The translations under genes and the position numbers were made by a program. From JAITWN01 sp964437335 (GTDB lineage Bacteria > Pseudomonadota > Gammaproteobacteria > SZUA-140), in contig CAYTGL010000003.1 in assembly GCA_964437335.1 (NCBI GenBank), positions 77,183-141,182 on the forward strand: DNA of 64,000 bases, given 5' to 3'. Of the stretch, positions 24,810 to 33,008 are shown one piece after another (the first letter of the stretch is position 1; each line of letters starts with the position of its first letter). The notes beneath the pieces are model-generated. The model was not told the DNA's origin. It worked only from the letters and a program-made list of their open reading frames with translations, and ran no database searches.

Positions 24810-25759
24810 GTCTCGCCTGCGCCGCGCTGCTGCTGCAGGCCTGCGCGGTCACGGACGAAAGCGACGCCCGCGCCACCGCCGCGCCCGATGCGCCGGGACC
24901 CTTGTGGCAGATCATCGATGGCGGGCTGACCGGCGGCAACGTCGTGACCGGCCCCAATCAGGTCAACTTTCTGCAACCGGTCGCGGTTGCCGCGCGTGGC
25001 CATCTGGTCTATATCCTCGACGTCGGTCATCATCAGATGTTCCGCTACGACGCGAGACTCGACCGCCTCGAGCGGGCGATGGACCTGGATGGCGTCGTCA
25101 GCGGCAATGACGCCGACCTGTACCTCGCCCGCGACCTGTCCGTGTTCATTGCCGATACCGATGGCGCGCGGGTGCTGCACTACGACCTCAATGGACGCTT
25201 GGTCAAGGTCATAGCGGACAAATTCAATATCACCCGACCGGTCTCGGTCCGGGTCAACGATACGACGGGCTACATCTTCATCGCCGACGGCAACAACGAC
25301 GGGGTGCTGGTTTACAATCCCGCGGGTCTTCTGACAGGCGCCTTCGGCGGCCGCGGCCGCGGCGAGGGCAAGTTCACAAGCATCACTGCGCTGGCGCAGG
25401 GACCAAAGGGATATTACATCGGCGCCCGCTTGGGTGAGCATCGGGTGCAGGTCATGGATTTTGATGGCAGTTATCTCGAGTCCCTGCAGCGCGACACCGT
25501 GACTTTCCCGACGGCGATTGCCGTCGCCGCCAACGGCCTTGCATTCGTCGCCGATTACATGGCCGATGACATCAAGGTGTTCGATGGCGATGCGCTCGTC
25601 GACGTGATCGGAGGGCATGGCAAGGCGCCCGGCCGATTCAGCAGGATCACCAGCCTGTGGATCGACGAAGGATTTCTCTATGTGGCTGACAGCTTGAACC
25701 GGCGGATACAGGTGCTGTCGCTCGCTTCCTGGGAGTTGTCACCGCCGAAGGAACCCTGA
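24770..25759 (+). CDS. NHL-type beta-propeller lipoprotein
   Basis: The 329-residue protein has a lipoprotein signal (lipobox LLQAC) and repeated blades of about 45 residues: QPVAVAARGHLVYILDVGHHQMFRYD, RPVSVRVNDTTGYIFIADGNNDGVLVYN, FPTAIAVAANGLAFVADYMADDIKVFD and FSRITSLWIDEGFLYVADSLNRRIQV. These fit a six-bladed NHL propeller, usually a protein or ligand platform. The start at 24770 lies inside the upstream cytochrome gene and is chosen because it begins the signal sequence. NHL lipoproteins accompany multihaem cytochrome genes twice in this window. No catalytic motif is seen. Confidence 0.82.
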   Translation: MPLRLSRSHLAALSLACAALLLQACAVTDESDARATAAPDAPGPLWQIIDGGLTGGNVVTGPNQVNFLQPVAVAARGHLVYILDVGHHQMFRYDARLDRLERAMDLDGVVSGNDADLYLARDLSVFIADTDGARVLHYDLNGRLVKVIADKFNITRPVSVRVNDTTGYIFIADGNNDGVLVYNPAGLLTGAFGGRGRGEGKFTSITALAQGPKGYYIGARLGEHRVQVMDFDGSYLESLQRDTVTFPTAIAVAANGLAFVADYMADDIKVFDGDALVDVIGGHGKAPGRFSRITSLWIDEGFLYVADSLNRRIQVLSLASWELSPPKEP

Positions 25760-25763
25760 CGAG

Positions 25764-26834
25764 ATGTTCGCAGCCTTTTTTACCAGCACAGGAAGGGTCG
25801 CTGTCGTGCTGGCGACGGCATTGCTGGCGGCTTGCGCCACCGGACCAGGTGTCCTTGAGTATGAATTCGAGTCTCAGGCCGACCAATATGTCTGGCCATC
25901 TCCGCCGGATCCCCCGCGCTACCGCCTGATTGGACAACTGACCGGCGAGCGGAATTTCCCGCGGGCGAACCAGGGCAATATCGGCAGCCGCCTGTTGACC
26001 TGGGTGGCTGGTATCGTCAGCGGCGATAAGATTCCGGATGTGCTGCAACGGCCGCAGAGCGGCTTCGTCGATGATGAAGGGCGAATCTATATCACCGACG
26101 TCAGCCGCGCGGCGGTCTACGTGTTCGACGAGGCGGCCGGCAAGCTGCATATCTGGCAGTTGGCTGGCCGCTTGACGCGCTTTCAGACCCCGGTCAGCAT
26201 CAGCCCGGGTGCGAACGGCGAGGTGCTGGTCGTCGATGCCGATCTCAAACGGGTGGTGCGGCTCAATGCCGACGGCGAGCCGATCGGAAACCTCGGTGAG
26301 GGCCAGTTCGAGCGCCCGGTCGGCATCGCACGCGACGCACAGCGCGGACGCATCTACATCGCCGATGCACAGGCGCATGACATAAAGATATTCAGTGACG
26401 ACGGCGAACTGCTCGGCTCCTTCGGCCATCGCGGCGAACGGCCGGGGGAATTCAATTCACCGACCTACCTGACCTTTGCGCGGGACCAGTTGTTCGTCAC
26501 CGATACGCTGAATTCGCGCGTGCAGGTTTTCGATGCCAATGGGAATTTTATCCGTGAATTCGGCCGTCGCGGCCTCTTTGTCGGTGATCTGCCGCGGCCG
26601 AAAGGCATTGCGGTCGACGGTCACGGCATCGTGTATGTGGTGGAATCCTATTACGACCATCTGTTAGTATTCACGGAACAGGGGGAATTGCTGTTACCGA
26701 TCGGGGGTACCGGCAGCGGAATAGGCCAGTTCTATCTCCCGGCGGGGGTCTGGACCGATCACCGCAACCGGATCTATGTCGCCGACGCATTCAACGGTCG
26801 CATCATGATTTTTCAATTTCTGGGTGAGGCATGA
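25764..26834 (+). CDS. NHL-type beta-propeller lipoprotein
   Basis: The 356-residue product has a lipobox (LLAAC) and a conserved opening, QYVWPSPPDPPRYRLIGQL, also seen as YPPPPDEARFVYERTL in the lipoprotein encoded at 52594-53658. The blades include FVDDEGRIYITDVSRAAVYVFD, RPVGIARDAQRGRIYIADAQAHDIKIF, FNSPTYLTFARDQLFVTDTLNSRVQVFD and RPKGIAVDGHGIVYVVESYYDHLLVF. It starts four bases after the previous lipoprotein gene ends, and its stop overlaps the ATG of the 11-haem gene (ATGA). The tight coupling suggests it acts with that cytochrome, perhaps as a docking or assembly platform. Confidence 0.84.
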   Translation: MFAAFFTSTGRVAVVLATALLAACATGPGVLEYEFESQADQYVWPSPPDPPRYRLIGQLTGERNFPRANQGNIGSRLLTWVAGIVSGDKIPDVLQRPQSGFVDDEGRIYITDVSRAAVYVFDEAAGKLHIWQLAGRLTRFQTPVSISPGANGEVLVVDADLKRVVRLNADGEPIGNLGEGQFERPVGIARDAQRGRIYIADAQAHDIKIFSDDGELLGSFGHRGERPGEFNSPTYLTFARDQLFVTDTLNSRVQVFDANGNFIREFGRRGLFVGDLPRPKGIAVDGHGIVYVVESYYDHLLVFTEQGELLLPIGGTGSGIGQFYLPAGVWTDHRNRIYVADAFNGRIMIFQFLGEA

Positions 26835-29575
26835 ACCTGCGGCTTGTTTCGGCGACCATAGTCATCGGCCTGCTGTGGGGCGCGAGCGGCCTCGCGACCG
26901 CCGGCGGTCCACCCAGGATCGCCGATATCTCCAACACCCGGCACAATTTCTCGGCGACAGTCGCCCCGGCCGGCATCGAGCGGCGGGCGTCGGCGGTCAG
27001 CGAGTCCCAGATCTGCGCTTTCTGCCATACCCCGCACGGTGCGACGCCCGAGCATAACACACCGTTATGGAACCGCCAGTTGTCCCGGGCCACCTATATC
27101 CCGTTCGATTCGACGTCGATCGACGCAACCGATCTTGACCAGCCGACCGGCCGTTCAAAGCTGTGCCTTTCCTGTCACGACGGCACGATCGCGCTCGGCT
27201 CGGTCAATGTGCTGAACCGGCAGGTCGGCTCCACGGTGCCGATGGCCGGCACCAGTCCCGGTGGCAGGATCCCGGAAGGACTGGGTCGGGACACGGGCTT
27301 CACCCGCTATCTCGGCATCGACCTGACCAACGATCATCCGATCTCCTTCACCTTTGACAGCACTCAGGCGGCGCGCGACGGCGAGCTGTTCGACCCGGCC
27401 AACGTCCCCTGGCTCAGCCAACGGGTGAGGGGCGGGCCAATCGCGATGCCGCACGGCGATTATCTGCCGCTGGAGCGCGATGCCGATGGTTCCGGGCCGA
27501 AGCTCGAATGCATCACCTGCCATGACCCGCATATCCGCTCGGAAGTGCCGGGCGAGAACATCAAGTTCCTGCGCGCGAACCGTTTCCAGGTCCAGCCGCC
27601 GGTCCAGGGCCAGTTCGATGCCCAGCGCGACATCATCTGCCTCGCCTGCCATGACAAGGAGGGCTGGGCCGACTCGGCGCATGCCCATCCCGGTGTCGCG
27701 AGCGAGCGCTACACCGAACCCGCGGCCGATATCCGCGAGTTTCCGCGCAATATCCAGGTCTGGCAGGCGGCCTGTCTGAATTGCCACGACCCGCATACCG
27801 TGCAGGGCGCGCGCCGGTTGCTGCGGGAAGGCACCGATGGTCCTCTGCTGACCGATCCGACGACCGGCGGGCAGTTCCGCCAGGGGGGGCGTCCGGCCGT
27901 CGAATACGTCTGCTACTCGTGTCACGGTGATCCGGCGGTCGGTCCGCCGACCGCTCAGACGCTGCAAGGCCAGATCAGCCCGAATACCAATCCGTCCTTC
28001 GAGGTCCCGGACATCAAGACGGACTTCACGACGCTCGCGCGGCACATGCCGATCTCGAGCGATGACCAGCTTGCCGGTCACGAGGTTCACAGCATCGGCA
28101 GCGGTGATGCCGCGACCCAGGGCGACCAGCGCGGCCAGGATTTCGTCGAGTCGCGGGAACTGCTCGGACTCGGCGGTCTGCTCAACCGTCATGCCGAGTG
28201 CACCGACTGCCACAATCCGCACCGCGTGATCCGCAACCGGCGCTTCAATGACGACCCGACCGTACCGGGCGAGGCCGGGACGCATGAACATACCCCGGGC
28301 ATCGCGCCGAGCAATATCGCGTCCGGCGTTCTGCGCGGCATCTGGGGCGTCGAGCCGATCTATGCAAATTCGCGCTTCGGCGAGAATCCGATTGCATTCG
28401 AGGTCAAGCGCGGCGATCCCGGCATCGGCGGCATCACCGATATCAGCGCGCCCTACCTGACTCGCGAATACCAGCTTTGCTTCAAGTGTCATTCGAACTA
28501 TGTCTATGACACGCCGCCGCCGCTCGGATACACCTCCGGACTGACGCCGCCCGGCACACCGAGCACGCCGCCGGACATGCTGCACTACACGAATCAGTCG
28601 ATGGAGTTTCAGGTGCCCGGCAGCGTGAGCGGGAATGATCCCGGCCCGCATGGGGGCGAGGGCACGGCCGGGCCGACCGGCGCTTACGACGAGGGCGCGC
28701 CCTGCAATGTGCAATTGACCGATTCGAACGGCAATCCGCTCATCATCAACGGCCGGCTCGATCCACAGGGCAATTGCGTCGATTTCGTCAACGAGAATCA
28801 TCGTTCCTGGCACCCGGTCATGCGTCCGACCGGACGCACGCCGCCGGTGCGCGGCGCGTCGCCTGACGTCTGGCGCCAGCCGTTCAACAGCGCGGTCGGT
28901 CTTCAGACGATGTTCTGCTCGGATTGCCACGGCTCGCGAACGATGGGCAATACGGTCGTGCCGATGGGCGGCGAGAATGGCGCGCCGTGGGGGCCGCACG
29001 GCTCGAACGAGAACTTCATCCTGAAGGGCAACTGGAGCGATCAGACCGGCGAGAACACGACGAACTTCGCGAACGAGGCCGACCCGGGCAATCACCTGTG
29101 CTTCCGCTGCCATGATCCGAAAAACTACGCGCGGCCGTCGCTTTCGCCGAACCCGGAGGTCCTCGCGAGCGGCTTTCGTCGCGCGGTCGGCGGCGGCGGT
29201 TGCCTCCAGTTTCTCGGTCTCAATCTCCATGTCGGCCATGCTGCGGTCGTCAATAATTTCCGCTGCACGTTCTGTCATGTGTCGGTTCCGCACGGCTGGA
29301 AGAACAAGGTCTTCCTCGCGAATCTCAACGATATCGGCCTCGAGTCGGAGATGGCGCCCGGCACCCAGGTGCGCTACCAGGGCTTCTCGCCATCCGGTAC
29401 CGGGCGCTTTTACAAGGGACCGTATTACAACGGCGCCGTGCTCAAGGTGAGGAAGTTCGCGCGCAGCGGCGAATGGCTCGACGCGAATTGCGGTTCGGCG
29501 GGTCCGCCGGGTAACAACATCACCGGCGTCGACTGGATGTTGAACAGCAACGAGTCCTGCGTGAACATCCCGTGA
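26831..29575 (+). CDS. Undecahaem c-type cytochrome
   Basis: The 914-residue exported protein has eleven CXXCH motifs, in order CAFCH, CLSCH, CITCH, CLACH, CLNCH, CYSCH, CTDCH, CFKCH, CSDCH, CFRCH and CTFCH. A signal peptide covers about the first 25 residues. The N-terminal 250 residues repeat the tetrahaem design of the gene at 17618. Several non-haem cysteines (for example in APCNVQ, GNCVDF and GGCLQF) could form disulphides, as in surface-exposed decahaem cytochromes. It is the largest redox protein of the cluster and the best candidate for the outer or surface cytochrome. No lipobox is visible. Its stop overlaps the GTG of resB. Confidence 0.9.
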   Translation: MNLRLVSATIVIGLLWGASGLATAGGPPRIADISNTRHNFSATVAPAGIERRASAVSESQICAFCHTPHGATPEHNTPLWNRQLSRATYIPFDSTSIDATDLDQPTGRSKLCLSCHDGTIALGSVNVLNRQVGSTVPMAGTSPGGRIPEGLGRDTGFTRYLGIDLTNDHPISFTFDSTQAARDGELFDPANVPWLSQRVRGGPIAMPHGDYLPLERDADGSGPKLECITCHDPHIRSEVPGENIKFLRANRFQVQPPVQGQFDAQRDIICLACHDKEGWADSAHAHPGVASERYTEPAADIREFPRNIQVWQAACLNCHDPHTVQGARRLLREGTDGPLLTDPTTGGQFRQGGRPAVEYVCYSCHGDPAVGPPTAQTLQGQISPNTNPSFEVPDIKTDFTTLARHMPISSDDQLAGHEVHSIGSGDAATQGDQRGQDFVESRELLGLGGLLNRHAECTDCHNPHRVIRNRRFNDDPTVPGEAGTHEHTPGIAPSNIASGVLRGIWGVEPIYANSRFGENPIAFEVKRGDPGIGGITDISAPYLTREYQLCFKCHSNYVYDTPPPLGYTSGLTPPGTPSTPPDMLHYTNQSMEFQVPGSVSGNDPGPHGGEGTAGPTGAYDEGAPCNVQLTDSNGNPLIINGRLDPQGNCVDFVNENHRSWHPVMRPTGRTPPVRGASPDVWRQPFNSAVGLQTMFCSDCHGSRTMGNTVVPMGGENGAPWGPHGSNENFILKGNWSDQTGENTTNFANEADPGNHLCFRCHDPKNYARPSLSPNPEVLASGFRRAVGGGGCLQFLGLNLHVGHAAVVNNFRCTFCHVSVPHGWKNKVFLANLNDIGLESEMAPGTQVRYQGFSPSGTGRFYKGPYYNGAVLKVRKFARSGEWLDANCGSAGPPGNNITGVDWMLNSNESCVNIP

Positions 29576-30600
29576 TCCGGGCACTGCGCACTCTGGCCTC
29601 GATCCGGCTGACGCTGTTCGGCATGGCGTTCCTCGGCGTCGGCGCCGCGCTGAACTACGACAACCCGGTCGAGACGCCAACCTGGGTGCTGGCGTCACCG
29701 ATGACCCTGCTCGCGGTGAACCTGCTCGCAGCGGTGATCACGAATCCGCGCATCAATCGGCGCGGCGGCCTGCTGGTGTTTCATCTCGGCCTGCTCGCGA
29801 TCGTGGTGCTTGCGGCGATTGGCCGGATGACGATGATGGAGGCCAATGTCGAACTGACAGAAGGCGATGCCTTCATGGCGCGCGATATCATCAACGTACG
29901 CGAGGGGCCCTGGCATCGTGGCAGCCTCGACCGCGTCGGTTTCGTGCAGGGCCCCTATACGATCGATTACACATCCGGCATGTCGCGCGGACCGACGCGC
30001 AGTGAGATCATGGTGCCGGACGGCCGCGGCGGCTGGGATCGCAAGGTTGTCGGGGACCACACTCCGCTGCGGGCGGAGGGTTATCGTTTCTACACGACAT
30101 TCAACAAGGGATTCGCGGCGGTGTTGACCTGGATGCCCGATGGCGGGTCGCCGGTCACCGGTACGATCCATATGCCGTCGTATCCGCTGTTCGAGCACCG
30201 TCAGGCAAATCGCTGGACACCGGACGGCGGCGAGGAAATTCGCTTCTGGCTGCAACTCGAGACCGGTATTGATCCGGCCACGGACTGGCGGCTCGATCCG
30301 CGGAATTCTGCGGGGGCGCTCGTCGTGCGCGCCGGTGACGACCGGGTGGTACTGCGGCCGGGAGAATCGCTTCGCCTCGACACCGGCAGCCTGCGCTTTG
30401 AGCGCCTCGCGGGCTGGATGGGATACAGGATCTTTTACGATCCGACGCTGCACTGGCTGTTCCTTGCAGCGATAATTGCCGTTTTTGGCCTTGCCGCGCA
30501 TTTCTGGCGCAAGTTTGGCGCAATCCAGGTCTATTCCGCGGTGCAGGAAGCCGCGCGAAAGAAGGCCGCAGCCGATCTGCAGGGAGGTAAGTCGCTATGA
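29572..30600 (+). CDS. resB: ResB-like cytochrome c biogenesis protein (System II)
   Basis: The 342-residue membrane protein has three N-terminal transmembrane segments (SIRLTLFGMAFLGVGAALN, TLLAVNLLAAVI, LVFHLGLLAIVVLA), a periplasmic domain of about 200 residues and a final segment (LHWLFLAAIIAVFGLAAHF), the ResB topology. ResB with CcsA carries haem outward and attaches it to CXXCH motifs. It starts with a GTG overlapping the 11-haem gene stop and ends overlapping ccsA, so haem ligation is co-transcribed with its likely substrates. It is shorter than many ResB proteins. Confidence 0.85.
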   Translation: MIRALRTLASIRLTLFGMAFLGVGAALNYDNPVETPTWVLASPMTLLAVNLLAAVITNPRINRRGGLLVFHLGLLAIVVLAAIGRMTMMEANVELTEGDAFMARDIINVREGPWHRGSLDRVGFVQGPYTIDYTSGMSRGPTRSEIMVPDGRGGWDRKVVGDHTPLRAEGYRFYTTFNKGFAAVLTWMPDGGSPVTGTIHMPSYPLFEHRQANRWTPDGGEEIRFWLQLETGIDPATDWRLDPRNSAGALVVRAGDDRVVLRPGESLRLDTGSLRFERLAGWMGYRIFYDPTLHWLFLAAIIAVFGLAAHFWRKFGAIQVYSAVQEAARKKAAADLQGGKSL

Positions 30601-31466
30601 ACGAAGAGATGACGATGGTGGCCGAGATGCCGTGGCTGTACGCCGGCCTCGCGGCCTATGCGCTGGCGACCTTCTTTGCCGTGCAGGGGGTCCTGCGCAC
30701 GAGCGGGGCCACCAACGGGGCCGCGACACTGAGCTTCTCGCGCAATCACGAACCCTATGTACTCGGGATGCTGTCGTCCGCGGTATTGCTGCTCGCGATT
30801 GCACTGACCGAGCGCTGGCTCAGGGTCGGTCATGGCCCGTTCGTCGACCTGTTCGAACTGCTGACCAGCCAGTTGTTCAGCCTCGGCCTGATCTACACGA
30901 TTGCCTACTGGCGCGTTCCGTTGATTCGGCCGACCGTGATCGTTGTGCTGCCGGTGTTGTGGACGATGGGCATCTGGGTGCTGACCCTCGATCCGTCCGC
31001 CCGCGCGTTCCCGCCGACCTATTACCATAACTGGCTGTGGGCCCATGTCGGTTTCGGCAAGGTTTTTCTCGGCCTGTGCCTGATTGCAACCGGCCTCGCC
31101 GGGATCATCCTGCTGCGCAGCGTGCGCGGCTTCCGGTTTCTGTTGCGGCAGATGCCGTCTGACAGCGTCATCGATACGATCGCCTGGCGTTTCATGCTGC
31201 TGGCGCTGGTGTTTCACAGCCTGATGCTGATCGCCGGCGCGGTCTGGGCGCAGGACGCCTGGGGTCGCTACTGGGCCTGGGACGCGCTCGAGACCTCGTC
31301 ATTCCTGACCTGGTTGATGCTGGCCGGGCTGATCCACGTCAGGCTTACCTACAATCTGCATCCTCGACTCGGCGCGATGGCGATCGTCGGTGTCTTCACC
31401 TTGGCGTTCTTCACCTATTTCGGCGCGCCGTTCTACAGTGAGGCGGCGCACAAGGGAGTGATATGA
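30597..31466 (+). CDS. ccsA: CcsA-like haem handling protein (System II)
   Basis: The 289-residue polytopic protein carries the tryptophan-rich WWD haem-handling motif, WGRYWAWDALETSSFLTWL, with conserved histidines in NWLWAHVGFG, FHSLMLI and GLIHVRLTY that would ligate haem. About eight hydrophobic segments are visible. It pairs with ResB as the System II synthetase. CcmC and CcmF of the separate System I operon share the WWD motif but not this gene context. The end overlaps the TPR gene start (ATGA). Confidence 0.87.
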   Translation: MNEEMTMVAEMPWLYAGLAAYALATFFAVQGVLRTSGATNGAATLSFSRNHEPYVLGMLSSAVLLLAIALTERWLRVGHGPFVDLFELLTSQLFSLGLIYTIAYWRVPLIRPTVIVVLPVLWTMGIWVLTLDPSARAFPPTYYHNWLWAHVGFGKVFLGLCLIATGLAGIILLRSVRGFRFLLRQMPSDSVIDTIAWRFMLLALVFHSLMLIAGAVWAQDAWGRYWAWDALETSSFLTWLMLAGLIHVRLTYNLHPRLGAMAIVGVFTLAFFTYFGAPFYSEAAHKGVI

Positions 31467-32260
31467 GGCACAGTCACGAATCGTCGATCTCGGCGGTTTC
31501 GCTGACGCTCGTCGGTGTGATCGCCTCTGCGGTTTTTCTGCTGGCGAGCGCCCCCGAATTGAAGTCGCTGCTGCAGACAGTTCAACTGACGCCGCAATTC
31601 CAGTCTGTCCCGGCGCAGTTCGACGCGCTGCCGCGTGGTAACGCCGCGGTCCTGACCGGGCAGTCGCAAGTCCCGGCGCCGCAGCAGGATCAGGCGCCGC
31701 AAGTTGTCGATCTGATGCCCCCCCCGGACCGCACCGGGCCGCCGGCCGATGAGCGCATGGCGGAGATCGATGCGCGTTTCAAGCAGGCCGTCGTCATGCT
31801 GCATGCGCAGCGATACGCTGATGCGATGGTCGCACTGCATCGTGTCCTTCAGCTGTCGCCGCGTCTGCCCGAGGCGCATTCGAACATGGGGTATGCCTTG
31901 CTGGGTCTCGGGGATTTCCGCGGCGCGTACGATTTCTTCAAGACCGCGACTGATCTCGATTCCTATCTCGGTAATGCGTATTGGGGTCTCGCCATCGCGC
32001 TCGAGAAGCTCGGTGATATCGAGGGCGCCCTCGGGGCGATGCGCGTTTACATACACCTTGCGCCACCCGACGATCCCTATGTCCGCCGTGCGCGCTCCGC
32101 GCTGTGGGAATGGGATACCCGGCTCGCGCGCGGCCCGTTGCCCGAGCACGAGGCCGACTGGATTGAGCGCAACACCCGCGAATGGGCCGAGCGCAATCTG
32201 CCGGATCGCGATGGCGCCGGGGCCGGCGAGATCGTGATTCCGGTCAGGAAAGTCAATTAG
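31463..32260 (+). CDS. TPR protein with N-terminal membrane anchor
   Basis: The 265-residue product has one N-terminal hydrophobic helix (VSLTLVGVIASAVFLLAS), a Pro/Gln-rich linker and about three tetratricopeptide repeats (FKQAVVMLHAQRYADAMVAL, PEAHSNMGYALLGLGDFRGA, GNAYWGLAIALEKLGDIEGAL). CcmI and NrfG use TPRs to hold unfolded apocytochromes in System I, so a similar job for the ResB-CcsA pair is a reasonable inference. It starts inside the ccsA stop codon and is followed by the DsbA-like gene. Confidence 0.75.
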   Translation: MRHSHESSISAVSLTLVGVIASAVFLLASAPELKSLLQTVQLTPQFQSVPAQFDALPRGNAAVLTGQSQVPAPQQDQAPQVVDLMPPPDRTGPPADERMAEIDARFKQAVVMLHAQRYADAMVALHRVLQLSPRLPEAHSNMGYALLGLGDFRGAYDFFKTATDLDSYLGNAYWGLAIALEKLGDIEGALGAMRVYIHLAPPDDPYVRRARSALWEWDTRLARGPLPEHEADWIERNTREWAERNLPDRDGAGAGEIVIPVRKVN

Positions 32261-32273
32261 TCCGGACAGCGCC

Positions 32274-32906
32274 ATGATGCATCGACTGATAGTCCTGCTT
32301 GGCGCAATCCTGCTGTCGACCCAGATCCACGCGGCCGGTGGCTATATCGAAGGCGTAAACTACCGGCTGATCGAGCCGCAGCAGCCGGTCGATGCCGCGC
32401 CGGGGACGGTCGAGGTCGTCGAGTTCTTCTGGTATGACTGCCAGACCTGTTTCGTCGTGCAGCCAGCTCTGGAGCGCTGGCTGGCAGAACGCGGCAAAGT
32501 CGTGACCTTCCGCCGCCTGCCGGCCGTTGTCGGCGGCCACATGGTGTTTTACGCGCGCGCCTTTTTCACGGCGGAGAACCTCGGGGTCCTCGATCGTGTG
32601 CACATGCCGATCTATACCGCCTTGCATCGTCATGGCAGAAAGCTCGACGAAGAGGCGCTGATGGCCGATTTCTTCGCCGAGCAAGGCATCGATCGCTCCC
32701 GTTTCCTGACCGCGTTCCGCAGCAGCGCGGCGGCGACGCGGGTGCGCAATGCCCAGCTGATGACACGCCGCTACGAACTCCAGGGGGCGCCGAGCTTCGT
32801 CATCAACGGCAAGTACCGGGTAGACGCGTCGATGGTCCGCAATGCCGAGTCGCTGCTGCAGGTCGTCGATTATCTCGTCGGCAAGGAACTGGCGGCCGCG
32901 CGGTAG
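32274..32906 (+). CDS. DsbA-like thiol oxidoreductase with CQTC active site
   Basis: The 210-residue periplasmic protein has a signal peptide ending IHA, a thioredoxin fold with VVEFFWYDCQTCFVVQPAL, an inserted helical domain and the cis-proline loop GAPSFVINGKYRVD. DsbA usually carries CPHC; here it is CQTC, and the neutral spacer may shift the redox potential. In this cluster it might oxidise or reduce cysteines of apocytochromes before haem attachment, in the place taken by ResA or CcsX in other System II operons. Confidence 0.82.
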   Translation: MMHRLIVLLGAILLSTQIHAAGGYIEGVNYRLIEPQQPVDAAPGTVEVVEFFWYDCQTCFVVQPALERWLAERGKVVTFRRLPAVVGGHMVFYARAFFTAENLGVLDRVHMPIYTALHRHGRKLDEEALMADFFAEQGIDRSRFLTAFRSSAAATRVRNAQLMTRRYELQGAPSFVINGKYRVDASMVRNAESLLQVVDYLVGKELAAAR

Positions 32907-32925
32907 TCTTCCGGGCGAGTCCCGC

Positions 32926-33003
32926 ATTTTTCATGAACGCCGGTTGTAGCGGGATCCGGGTTCGGACAGGCCCTCCCGAGCGTGTGTGCGGTTCATGAAA
33001 AAT
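32926..33003. repeat. Inverted repeat with 13-base perfect arms
   Basis: ATTTTTCATGAAC at 32926-32938 is repeated in inverse at 32991-33003, around a 52-base GC-rich loop. It sits between the convergent DsbA-like and batD genes, and the T-run and A-run lie inside the arms. It could act as a terminator or be a relic of a small repeat element. Confidence 0.6.
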
Positions 33004-33008
33004 ACGCG

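Noticed and set aside
27155..29698. An 847-codon open frame on the minus strand opposite the 11-haem gene
   Set aside because: It is the antisense of a GC-rich gene with eleven CXXCH motifs in the plus frame; its translation has no domain or signal peptide and is arginine-rich throughout.
17618..30600. Naming the cluster as an Mtr, Pio or Geobacter Ext/Omb system
   Set aside because: The layout is similar, but the cytochromes do not show the characteristic MtrA/MtrC or Ext features I could recognise, so no such name is given.
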